This document shows positions 1-6,013 of a DNA stretch of 55,507 bases, in pieces (position 1 is the first letter of the stretch; every line of letters starts with the position of its first letter). Source of the stretch: a virus. Where the stretch lies: IMG/VR virus record IMGVR_UViG_3300046004_001044, positions 1 through 55,507 of that record; one strand, 5' to 3'. The notes below the pieces were generated by a model. It had not been told where the DNA came from. It ran no database searches and saw nothing but the letters and a program-made list of their open reading frames with translations. The translations under genes and the position numbers were made by a program.

Positions 1-273
1 GAATTTAAAGGAACAAAAGGAGAATGGAAAGCAAATAACTTAATGCATAATTGGGTTGTTTGCTATGAAAAAAATGGTGATGAGTTAGTTCTTGATATAC
101 GAGATAACAAACATAACGCTAAACTAATAGCAGCAGCACCAGATTTGTTGGAAGCATTGCAATCAATGACTTTTATATTTGAAAGTTTAGCAGACAAACT
201 ACCTTCAAGAGTTGAAGATTTTAATTGTTATCAAGATGCTAAACAAGCAATCAATAAAGCATTAGGATTATGA
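1..273 (+). CDS. Small phage protein, 5' end outside the window
   Basis: The reading frame is open from the first base, so the gene starts upstream; the Met at base 43 is probably internal, because the preceding codons read EFKGTKGEWKANNL and continue smoothly into the rest. The motif NAKLIAAAPDLLEAL near the middle is typical of a small family widespread in phages and prophages, usually with NARLIAAAPELLEAL. Its function is unknown. The C-terminal half is predicted helical. It overlaps the next gene by 4 bases (ATGA-type junction), which fits a translationally coupled run of small genes. Family recognition is fairly firm, function is not. Confidence 0.75.
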   Translation, partial: EFKGTKGEWKANNLMHNWVVCYEKNGDELVLDIRDNKHNAKLIAAAPDLLEALQSMTFIFESLADKLPSRVEDFNCYQDAKQAINKALGL

Positions 274-557
274 TATACAAAATGAAACACATCCCAACTG
301 GCTTATATTTCCAGCCACACAAACATAGAGGCAGTCATTTATCAAAAAATGGAAAGATATATCAAACTAATACAAACGGAGTAGAAACAGGTAATTATGG
401 ACACAAATCTTTCACGGTTTGTTGTGAAAAGAATAGTCAAGTTCATAAAATGACAATTAACAAGCTTGACTGGAGTGATGGATGGAGTTATAATCAACTG
501 AAGGCAAACACAAATTTCTCAGACTGGGAAAGGGAATACTTAACTGAGCAATCATGA
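270..557 (+). CDS. Hypothetical protein, 95 aa
   Basis: Not recognised. It is a polar protein rich in Lys, Asn, Ser and Tyr, with two Cys next to each other (TVCCEKN) and several aromatic residues towards the C-terminus. No signal peptide or membrane segment is visible. It overlaps both the gene before and the gene after by 4 bases, so it belongs to the coupled plus-strand run at the left edge. The short length and the position among other small unknown genes suggest an accessory or host-takeover function, but nothing in the sequence shows which. Confidence 0.65.
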   Translation: MIYKMKHIPTGLYFQPHKHRGSHLSKNGKIYQTNTNGVETGNYGHKSFTVCCEKNSQVHKMTINKLDWSDGWSYNQLKANTNFSDWEREYLTEQS

Positions 558-826
558 CCCACCAAACATTCAAGACTCACTTCGAGCGCACAATGATCAA
601 TAAAGACTTTGAATCATTTAAGAAGTCGCATCCAACATTACTAAAAGCCATCATGAATGCAATGGAGGATGCATGTGATCAAGCATATAATAAGGGCAGG
701 AGTGATCACGAGACAGTAATGTTTGACTTCATATCGAAATGGAACGGAGGCACCAACTCAAGATTTGGAAAAGCAATACACGACAAATTCAATCAAATAA
801 ATTATAAGCATGACAGAAAAAGATAA
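554..826 (+). CDS. Hypothetical protein, 90 aa
   Basis: Not recognised. The sequence is mainly helical and charged, with an acidic central stretch (AMEDACDQAYNKGRSDHE) and a basic C-terminus ending in KHDRKR. There is no membrane segment. The start overlaps the preceding stop by 4 bases, and the 3' end overlaps the following gene by 17 bases, so both junctions favour real, coupled translation. Function unknown. Confidence 0.65.
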   Translation: MTHQTFKTHFERTMINKDFESFKKSHPTLLKAIMNAMEDACDQAYNKGRSDHETVMFDFISKWNGGTNSRFGKAIHDKFNQINYKHDRKR

Positions 827-1349
827 TCAAATAGCAGAAGCCAAAAGACTACTAGAAAAAATGCCATTAGACATGGCAATAACCGTGTGTGAAGAAGTTG
901 GAGGTAAACTTCCAAACATAAATGAAACACCTCCGATACATAGAAAATCAGAAAGGCATTACATGCAGTTCTGGCGTTATGGAGTAGTATCTGAGCTTAA
1001 GAAACTAGCCCATATAAAAAGCGATCTAGAATCACTAAAAGACAAGGTGTTAAAGGAATATGAAAACGGAAATGTAGTCGTATATGGACCGTTAGGATTC
1101 ACTATATTGGATATTGACAGTCTTATAAACCAACCGATTGATGGATTGCTTTACGATCTAAATAGAAACGAGTCAACAATACTTTTGTTCATAGAGGATT
1201 TTAAATGGATAAACGACTTTGCTATGATGAAGGTATTGCAAAAAATCAAGAAAGACTTCTACACCATCGACGACATTGAACGCGCAGTAAACCACTGGTC
1301 CATGACGACAGTAGAAAAGGAAAACATAATTAAATTTTTAGAGAAATGA
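810..1349 (+). CDS. Hypothetical protein, 179 aa
   Basis: Not recognised. It is the largest gene of the left-edge cluster. The N-terminal third is helical (AEAKRLLEKMPLDMAI), the middle contains a likely beta-hairpin (VVVYGPLGFTILD), and the C-terminal third is helical and rich in Lys, Ile and Asp. No catalytic motif or membrane segment is apparent. The start lies within the end of the preceding gene, and the stop overlaps the next ATG by 4 bases. An alternative start a few codons in cannot be excluded. Confidence 0.65.
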   Translation: MTEKDNQIAEAKRLLEKMPLDMAITVCEEVGGKLPNINETPPIHRKSERHYMQFWRYGVVSELKKLAHIKSDLESLKDKVLKEYENGNVVVYGPLGFTILDIDSLINQPIDGLLYDLNRNESTILLFIEDFKWINDFAMMKVLQKIKKDFYTIDDIERAVNHWSMTTVEKENIIKFLEK

Positions 1350-1549
1350 GTAAAAACGCCAACAAACCAGCCTTCGCAGCAGCCGCTGTGGACGGACAGA
1401 ATAACTACTTGAGTGTTGGACTAACCAAGCGCGAGTATATTGCGACAGCAATAACCAAGGAGTTGTCACATGACTTCGAAAACATAGACGCTATGATTGA
1501 CACAGCTATTGAAATAACTGACAAACTATTAGAAAAACTAGAGGTATGA
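1346..1549 (+). CDS. Small phage protein with GLTKREYIA motif, 67 aa
   Basis: The central motif GLTKREYIATAI and the N-terminal NKPAFAAAAVDG resemble a family of small proteins common in phages of Gram-negative bacteria, where the pattern is PAFP...GLTKREYFAAMA. Its function is unknown. The protein is helical after residue 25 and ends in an acidic and Leu-rich helix (DKLLEKLEV). Start and stop both overlap neighbours by 4 bases. Family recognition comes from the motif only. Confidence 0.65.
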   Translation: MSKNANKPAFAAAAVDGQNNYLSVGLTKREYIATAITKELSHDFENIDAMIDTAIEITDKLLEKLEV

Positions 1550-1707
1550 AAATCACCCCACAAGAACAAGTATCAAGACTGGAATATATCTGCGGAAACA
1601 CTCAGGAAGCAATTAATTTCGTTGAAAAAGACTTACAAGAAGAGATGACAGAAAGTCAGAGAGAATACATGAATGAAGTACTAACAGAATTAAAAAGAAG
1701 ATTATGA
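1546..1707 (+). CDS. Small acidic helical protein, 53 aa
   Basis: This is a short gene whose ATG overlaps the preceding stop (ATGA) and whose stop overlaps the next ATG by 4 bases, a pattern shared with all its neighbours. The product is acidic and almost wholly helical (QEEMTESQREYMNEVLTEL), with one Cys. It could be a small coiled-coil or inhibitor-like protein, but I do not recognise a family. Support is the exact coupling of both ends plus the uninterrupted frame. Confidence 0.5.
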   Translation: MKITPQEQVSRLEYICGNTQEAINFVEKDLQEEMTESQREYMNEVLTELKRRL

Positions 1708-1898
1708 AATACTTTTGGCATTTTATACACATTTTGCAAATACTATTTAGCATTACAATGTGTGTGCTGTTTCCATATTGGATCAGCGAAGGATATTTAA
1801 GCGATCCATATCCAATTATTGGAGCATTCATCGGATCATATGGTGGATTTATCGGAGGAGTGATTTGGTATTACAGAAACTTTAAACACATCCAATGA
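1704..1898 (+). CDS. Small membrane protein, 64 aa
   Basis: Two hydrophobic helices are visible: residues about 5-27 (HILQILFSITMCVLFPYWI) and about 37-56 (PIIGAFIGSYGGFIGGVIWY), followed by a short basic tail. The glycine-rich second helix could pack tightly in a membrane. It is followed immediately by another membrane protein gene with a 4-base overlap, so the two may act together in the inner membrane. It is too far from the endolysin to be called a holin with confidence. Confidence 0.55.
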   Translation: MKYFWHFIHILQILFSITMCVLFPYWISEGYLSDPYPIIGAFIGSYGGFIGGVIWYYRNFKHIQ

Positions 1899-2254
1899 TT
1901 ATAGCAGCAGCCATACTCATACTAGTCTCTGCTGTATTCGAAGCAGTGATGGACTTCCTTCAGTTTAAATACACTGGTAGAAGTCAGTTCTGGAATCCAG
2001 AATTAAGCTGGATGAATAAATGGGACTACTCAACAATACCACGAAAAGAACGATTCCCACTATCATCCACAGTACTTGTATTTCTGACTGACGGCTGGCA
2101 TCTAATGAAGTGGTGCAGAAATAGATGCTTGGATGTAGCCATGTTTTTAGTCGCGATTGGACTGACTGATTTCTGGATGGCATTCTGGATTACAATTACC
2201 ATCAGATCGGCTTATGGAATTATTTTTGAATTTGTTTTTCGAAAACTCAAATAG
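1895..2254 (+). CDS. Membrane protein, 119 aa
   Basis: The N-terminus is a hydrophobic helix (residues about 2-22). A soluble stretch rich in Trp and Phe follows, with a TDGWHLMKW motif near residue 66. Two further hydrophobic segments occupy about residues 77-98 and 99-113. TDGWH-containing small membrane proteins occur in other phages, but no function is known to me. It is the last gene of the left plus-strand cluster, ending just before a 400-base non-coding region. Confidence 0.55.
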   Translation: MIIAAAILILVSAVFEAVMDFLQFKYTGRSQFWNPELSWMNKWDYSTIPRKERFPLSSTVLVFLTDGWHLMKWCRNRCLDVAMFLVAIGLTDFWMAFWITITIRSAYGIIFEFVFRKLK

Positions 2255-2270
2255 TGTCGCATTTATTGAC

Positions 2271-2278
2271 TATATTTG
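2271..2278 (+). promoter_or_regulatory. Bacteroidota-type promoter (-7 box TATATTTG) of a putative small RNA
   Basis: TATATTTG matches the Bacteroidota -7 consensus TAnnTTTG exactly. It sits 16 bases after the stop of the membrane protein gene and is embedded in a short inverted repeat, GTCGCA...TGCGAC. No convincing -33 TTG is seen at the usual spacing. No gene follows for nearly 380 bases, so it would drive a non-coding transcript. Confidence 0.5.
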
Positions 2279-2283
2279 CGACA

Positions 2284-2453
2284 ACAGTACCTAATACGGT
2301 TCTCGTTGGAACACCGCACCCGATTAGGTCTTTTCACGTGTAAAGGAAATTGGTTGCTGCAGCACCTGAAGAAATTCATAACTGCTCTGCCATATAACTT
2401 ATGACGAACCCCCATGTAAGACTATTGACGAATAGAAACTGCATGGGTTTTTT
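2284..2453 (+). ncRNA. Putative phage small RNA with two strong hairpins
   Basis: This non-coding stretch follows a -7 box and contains two hairpins. The first pairs ACCTAAT (2289-2295) with ATTAGGT (2323-2329), reinforced by CGG/CCG and an inner GTTC/GAAC stem, and is followed by TCTTTT. The second pairs CCCATG (2411-2416) with CATGGG (2442-2447), encloses a CTATT/AATAG mini-stem, and ends in a run of six T. No ORF of credible length covers it. It could be a small RNA, or the attenuated leader of the chaperonin operon. The exact ends are inferred. Confidence 0.4.
2409..2453 (+). terminator. Rho-independent terminator-like hairpin
   Basis: CCCATG pairs with CATGGG around a small internal stem (CTATT/AATAG) and is followed immediately by TTTTTT. 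It would end the upstream small transcript before the chaperonin leader. Confidence 0.55.
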
Positions 2454-2530
2454 ATGCTAAATACTTTTTACAAAACATGCATAAATTGTAAATAATATTT
2501 GTACATGAAAACTGAAACATGTATAAAAAG

Positions 2531-2597
2531 CAAATTATTTTATACTTTTCTGCGAGATTATCGCAAAATCTCGAAGCATTTATACAAATTATTTTAT
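2531..2597. repeat. Direct 13-base repeats flanking competing hairpins upstream of groEL
   Basis: CAAATTATTTTAT occurs exactly at 2531-2543 and 2585-2597. Between the copies lie CGAGATT (2553-2559) with its complement AATCTCG (2567-2573), and an alternative GCGA (2552-2555)/TCGC (2561-2564) pairing that uses overlapping bases. The arrangement could be a binding region for a regulator or a structured leader. Base composition here is very AT-rich. Confidence 0.35.
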
Positions 2598-2627
2598 GTA
2601 TATAAGTCGCAAGTATCAAAAAATAAC

Positions 2628-2635
2628 TATATTTG
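2628..2635 (+). promoter_or_regulatory. Promoter -7 box TATATTTG for groEL-groES
   Basis: This is an exact TAnnTTTG match, 21 bases upstream of the ATG used by the chaperonin gene. It also shows why an upstream TTG in the same frame (base 2633) is not the start: that codon is inside the promoter box. Confidence 0.65.
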
Positions 2636-2656
2636 CCAAAACTAAATTTAATTAAA

Positions 2657-4252
2657 ATGATACCAAAGCACGTATATCTTGACGGAGACGGTCAAGACAA
2701 ACTAAAGGCTGGCATTAAGAAATTGTCAGGAGCAGTCAAATCAACCCTTGGTCCATTCGGCAGGAATGTAATCATGGAGTCAGAAAATCATGTAGGCGGT
2801 ACGACAATCACAAAAGACGGTGTGTCAGTAGCCAAGAATATCAACCTGTATGACCCAGTAGAAAATCTTGCTGTAACAATCGTAAAAGAGGCCGCAAACC
2901 GAACTGCATCAGTAGCAGGCGACGGAACCAGTACTTCGATAGTACTTACAGAGGCACTTCTAGACGAGGCTGAAAAAATGATTGACGACAAAACAAACGT
3001 CACAGAAGTCATCCGTCATATGAATGACATCAAAGAGGACGTGATCAAATACCTCAGCAAAAAATCAAAAAAAGTTACAGATCGTAACCTGTTGGATGTA
3101 GCAACAATATCCTCAAACAATGACCCAGTACTTGGGAAGCTTATTGCCGACATGTTCAAGAAAGTAAAAGTTGTAACAGTTGAGGATTCAAAAACTCCAA
3201 CAACCCACACAGACGTTATCGAAGGGCTTAAGTTTGATCGCGGGTATTCATCCGTTGCAATGATCACCAACGAAGAAATGGAAACATGTGAGTTAATCAA
3301 TCCATTCATCCTACTTACAGACATGGAGATCAACAATCTTTCTCACATGGAAAAGATACTTGTTCCAATCATGCAAGCAGACAGGTCTTTACTTATCATC
3401 GGACGCATGTCTCCAGCAGCAATCAACACATTCAATTTAAATATCAAGAAAGGCAACATCAAAGGATGCCATGTCGAGCCGCCAAATCACGGATACAGAC
3501 AAAAAGAAATGATGCGCGATTTAGAGGCTGCATTCGACGCTAAATTCTATTCTGAAGAGATAGGAGATGGATTACATTTAATCACGTCAGAAGGGCTAGG
3601 AAATGCCGCAAAAGCGATTATATCAAAAGACAGAACAGTTCTATATCGCAAGGACGGACAAGATGATGAAAAATTGCAACACAGACTTGAAGAATTAAGA
3701 AGCAAACTTACTGGAGAACTTTCATTATTCGAAAAGAAAGACATCACTGACCGAATTTCAAATATCGACGGTGGAGTTGGTATCATCTACGTTGGAGCCA
3801 ATTCTCCAGTAGAAGCAAAAGAAAAGAAAGATCGAGCAGACGATGCAGTTCGCGCAGTATCTGCAGCGATGGAAGACGGAATCATTGCTGGAGGCGGTGT
3901 CTCACTATTCAACGCAGCATCTATTATTCCAGTTGATCATTTCGAGCAGAACAAAGATCTATATGCAGCGCGTGAGATCATGTCTCATGCATTAATGACT
4001 CCATTCAAGCAGATAATTATAAATGCAGGTCAAGATCCAAGAGTGATCATGGATGAGATTGAATTCAAAGCAGAAGAAGGATACGGCAAAAATCTTAAGA
4101 CTGGAAAGTTTGGGAACATGATTAAAATGGGAGTAACAGACCCAACTCTCGTGACTAAATCAGCACTTAACAATGCAGTATCAGTTGCTACAACAATCAT
4201 TTCTTCAAGTGCAATAATCACAAATATGAGAGCAGATGAAAGCGTTAAATGA
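2657..4252 (+). CDS. groEL: Group I chaperonin GroEL (phage-encoded)
   Basis: This is an ATP-dependent folding chaperone that with GroES forms a cage for unfolded proteins, here most likely phage proteins in the host cytoplasm. It is 531 residues from this ATG, against about 545 for bacterial GroEL. Family signatures are present: LGPFGRNV (31-38), ITKDGVSVAKNI (51-62), the ATP loop GDGTST (88-93), DRADDAV near 393-399 with the catalytic Asp at about 396, GIIAGGGVSLF, and the C-terminal DPTLVTKSALNNA. Two oddities stand out. The residue matching GroEL Asp52 is Glu41, and the C-terminal Gly-Gly-Met tail is absent, the protein ending ITNMRADESVK. The apical domain is strongly diverged. The gene follows a TATATTTG promoter and overlaps groES by 17 bases. 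Identification is firm; specialised substrates such as capsid proteins are inferred. Confidence 0.95.
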   Translation: MIPKHVYLDGDGQDKLKAGIKKLSGAVKSTLGPFGRNVIMESENHVGGTTITKDGVSVAKNINLYDPVENLAVTIVKEAANRTASVAGDGTSTSIVLTEALLDEAEKMIDDKTNVTEVIRHMNDIKEDVIKYLSKKSKKVTDRNLLDVATISSNNDPVLGKLIADMFKKVKVVTVEDSKTPTTHTDVIEGLKFDRGYSSVAMITNEEMETCELINPFILLTDMEINNLSHMEKILVPIMQADRSLLIIGRMSPAAINTFNLNIKKGNIKGCHVEPPNHGYRQKEMMRDLEAAFDAKFYSEEIGDGLHLITSEGLGNAAKAIISKDRTVLYRKDGQDDEKLQHRLEELRSKLTGELSLFEKKDITDRISNIDGGVGIIYVGANSPVEAKEKKDRADDAVRAVSAAMEDGIIAGGGVSLFNAASIIPVDHFEQNKDLYAAREIMSHALMTPFKQIIINAGQDPRVIMDEIEFKAEEGYGKNLKTGKFGNMIKMGVTDPTLVTKSALNNAVSVATTIISSSAIITNMRADESVK

Positions 4253-4496
4253 TTTTATAATTATCAACAAGGTAATCGAGGAGCATAAAACTTCTGGAGG
4301 ATTACTTTTAACTGCTGAAGACACGAAAGAATTACGGTACCAGAGGGGTACTGTAATTTCTTTTGGACCACTAGTCAAATCAGCTAGAGAAGGTGTTGAT
4401 ATTTACTACGACAAGGTTAATGCCTTTGACGTTAGAATGGACGGGGAATTATTTACAATGATCAGAGAGCGCGATTTAATAGCGGTGTGTGAATGA
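4236..4496 (+). CDS. groES: Co-chaperonin GroES (phage-encoded)
   Basis: The 86-residue product has the Cpn10 layout: a first strand (LNDFIIINKVI), the mobile loop HKTSGGLLLT at about residues 17-26 which contacts GroEL, then GTVISFGP and a C-terminal strand pair ending in RERDLIAVCE. Bacterial GroES is about 95 residues. It is translationally coupled to groEL by a 17-base overlap, so the pair is expected to be made together and to work as a matched set. The loop is closer to standard bacterial GroES than to the long loop of T4 gp31. Confidence 0.9.
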   Translation: MKALNDFIIINKVIEEHKTSGGLLLTAEDTKELRYQRGTVISFGPLVKSAREGVDIYYDKVNAFDVRMDGELFTMIRERDLIAVCE

Positions 4497-4666
4497 ATTG
4501 GTCAAAGGTAAATAAATCTACCAGCAAGCCACTAATGTGGTGGTATCACAAATTTATGTGCGAACACGGATACAATATCGGAAATCTAAAAATGTACTAC
4601 AAGCATCTGAATATCATGTGCAACAAGTATGGCATTAACTTGTACGGGGATCATATACCGTACTAG
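4493..4666 (+). CDS. Small basic aromatic protein, 57 aa
   Basis: The ATG overlaps the groES stop (ATGA), so translation would be coupled to the chaperonins. The product is rich in aromatic residues, Lys and Asn (LMWWYHKFMC, LKMYYKHLN) and has two Cys. I do not recognise a family. Its 3' end overlaps the convergent gene on the other strand by about 30 bases. The perfect coupling and the clean frame favour a real gene, though size keeps the confidence moderate. Confidence 0.5.
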   Translation: MNWSKVNKSTSKPLMWWYHKFMCEHGYNIGNLKMYYKHLNIMCNKYGINLYGDHIPY

Positions 4667-5165
4667 TTGGAACACGTTGTTTTCGAACTTCTTCATTAAA
4701 CTTTAAAATCCCCATGGCAAGAATCTTATCTGAGTAGGTTTCCCTTCTGAAGATAGGATTTTTTGCTGGGATTATACAAATCTCTTCTTGGAAATTTAAA
4801 TTCTTGTACATCTCAGTTAGCATATATCTGCATTTACGAGTAACTTCATAAAGTCTATGTTCACCACCCATTTTATCTCGGTACAAATGAATCCATCCGC
4901 CCTCTCTTAATTTCAAGAATCTTTTTCGGTCCCATCCAAAGAAGTTTCCATACTCAACAAACTTGTAGTAGTTAAAAAGTCCTTCAGAATATAAAAACAG
5001 CAGCATATCAAGCTCTGGCTCACGAAGTTTATTTCGTCTACATACAGTCCGTCTAATAATTCTCCAATACTTCAGCACATCAAGACTTGGCTCACGTCTG
5101 TAATAATGCTTTCTAACTATCTGTACTTCGTACTTCTTTTTCTTAACTCTTCTTGCCATTTTCAA
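4635..5165 (-). CDS. Winged-helix-like putative regulator, 176 aa
   Basis: A very basic N-terminus (ARRVKKKKYEVQ) is followed by helices and a likely winged helix at about residues 50-120 (ELDMLLFLYSEGLF, WDRKRFLKLREGGWIHLY, RLYEVTRKCRYMLTEMY). This resembles a MarR-type DNA-binding fold and a family common in Bacteroidota phages. It is the only leftward gene in the left 40 kb and is transcribed divergently from the structural genes. The intergenic region holds a perfect palindrome and a promoter. A role as transcriptional switch is inferred. The ATG six bases downstream is an alternative start. Confidence 0.65.
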   Translation of the reverse strand: MKMARRVKKKKYEVQIVRKHYYRREPSLDVLKYWRIIRRTVCRRNKLREPELDMLLFLYSEGLFNYYKFVEYGNFFGWDRKRFLKLREGGWIHLYRDKMGGEHRLYEVTRKCRYMLTEMYKNLNFQEEICIIPAKNPIFRRETYSDKILAMGILKFNEEVRKQRVPTSTVYDPRTS

Positions 5166-5167
5166 TT

Positions 5168-5179
5168 ATTTGTACAAAT
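5168..5179. promoter_or_regulatory. Perfect 12-base palindrome, candidate operator
   Basis: ATTTGTACAAAT is a perfect palindrome in the 45-base gap between the divergent regulator gene and the first rightward virion gene, 4 bases from the rightward TAAATTTG box. On the minus strand it overlaps GAAATTTG, a 7-of-8 match to the -7 consensus. A dimeric regulator bound here could control both directions. Confidence 0.45.
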
Positions 5180-5183
5180 TTCG

Positions 5184-5191
5184 TAAATTTG
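5184..5191 (+). promoter_or_regulatory. Promoter -7 box TAAATTTG
   Basis: An exact TAnnTTTG match, 19 bases upstream of the ATG at 5211, directing transcription into the small virion-protein genes. Confidence 0.55.
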
Positions 5192-5210
5192 CAGGTAAAT
5201 AGCAATTAGT

Positions 5211-5345
5211 ATGAAAAATAAAGTTAGATATTCAGAAGTTACTGGCATTGGTAAAATGATAGAAGTAAAAAAAGCTAGAGAAAAAGCAAAAGAAATGGAT
5301 GAGGCCTTATTGGAAGCTAAAGCAATGAAGATCAAAAGAAAGTAA
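5211..5345 (+). CDS. Small basic helical protein, 44 aa
   Basis: This short gene follows a TAAATTTG promoter, and its stop overlaps the next ATG (TAATG). The product is highly charged and probably a single long helix (KMIEVKKAREKAKEMDEALLEAKAMKIKRK). No family is recognised. Promoter proximity and coupling to the next gene support it. Confidence 0.5.
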   Translation: MKNKVRYSEVTGIGKMIEVKKAREKAKEMDEALLEAKAMKIKRK

Positions 5346-5554
5346 TGAGAAAAGTTAATACCAGACTAGCAAAGTTAGTTAGAGGTGTAATTCATCCAGT
5401 AACAGCTGATGATAAAATACCTGCTGAAATACTTGCGTCTGGAGACACTGCTATTGATAAATATGTGGGAGTTGATGCAGATGGTAATCCAGTATGGAAA
5501 ACAGTAACTGGAGCTACTGGATCATCAAATGGCTATTATCCTCAAGGTTGGTAA
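5345..5554 (+). CDS. Small putative virion/tail protein, 69 aa
   Basis: The sequence is rich in Gly, Thr, Val and Asp, with a stretch (KYVGVDADGNPVWKTVTGA) that looks like a short beta-structured fibre or trimerisation element, as often found at the tips of phage tail fibres. The N-terminal part is basic. Overlap with the preceding stop indicates coupling. It is followed by two other structural-type proteins. The function is inferred from composition and place only. Confidence 0.55.
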   Translation: MRKVNTRLAKLVRGVIHPVTADDKIPAEILASGDTAIDKYVGVDADGNPVWKTVTGATGSSNGYYPQGW

Positions 5555-5569
5555 AATAAACGATAAATT

Positions 5570-6013
5570 ATGAGTAGTATTTCAAATACATTTGGTAATG
5601 AATTAGCATTACACTTATTTAACAATTCAGACATTGCTAATATAGGCGATGTTTCTGGATTACAAAATTCAGCAACTGTAGGTGACTTTTTTGTTGCACT
5701 ACATACTGCTGATGCAGGAGATGCAGGAGATGCAACTACAAATGAGGCAGCATACGACGGATATGCTAGAGTTGCTGTTCCTAGAAGTGGAGCAGGATGG
5801 ACAGTTGCACTTCGTAATATAAAAAATACGGCAGATGTTATTTTTCCGTCAAGAACTCTTGCAGGAACTGAAACACTTACACATTGGTCAATTGTAAAGG
5901 AATCAGCAGGAGTATCCGTGATTTTATTTAAAGGTTCTCTTGTTGATCCTATTATTGTCACATTAAACATAGCACCAAGAATTACAGCTAACTCACTTCA
6001 AATAAACGTATAA
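5570..6013 (+). CDS. Phage tail-fibre-associated family protein, 147 aa
   Basis: The pattern FFVALHTADAGDAG...TNEAAYDGYARVAVPRSGAGW (about residues 39-76) is characteristic of a phage structural family found in many tailed phages, where it reads FVALHTADPG...TNEAAYTGYARVAV. The rest is beta-rich, ending RITANSLQINV. It is likely a minor virion or tail-fibre component, although its precise role is not established. The stop overlaps the probable ATG of the next gene, as expected for a pair of structural genes. Confidence 0.7.
   Translation: MSSISNTFGNELALHLFNNSDIANIGDVSGLQNSATVGDFFVALHTADAGDAGDATTNEAAYDGYARVAVPRSGAGWTVALRNIKNTADVIFPSRTLAGTETLTHWSIVKESAGVSVILFKGSLVDPIIVTLNIAPRITANSLQINV

Noticed and set aside
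1613-1831. 72-residue leftward membrane-like ORF
   Set aside because: It lies opposite two well-coupled plus-strand genes and reflects their hydrophobic codons read backwards.
2280-2340. tRNA or tmRNA gene in the non-coding gap
   Set aside because: There is no GGTTCGAATCC-type T arm, no matching acceptor stem and no CCA; the fold is two simple hairpins.
2505-2645. 46-codon ORF in the leader upstream of groEL
   Set aside because: It runs through the direct repeats, the competing hairpins and the promoter box, is rich in Lys and Tyr from AT-rich DNA, and ends inside the groEL leader. It is more likely chance than a gene, though a leader peptide cannot be fully excluded.
2633-2656. Extended start of groEL at a TTG 24 bases upstream
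   Set aside because: That codon lies inside the TATATTTG promoter box, and the ATG at 2657 begins the family-like N-terminus.
3016-3336. Antisense ORFs opposite groEL
   Set aside because: They are long only because the coding strand avoids certain codons; they have no promoter, coupling or recognisable composition.
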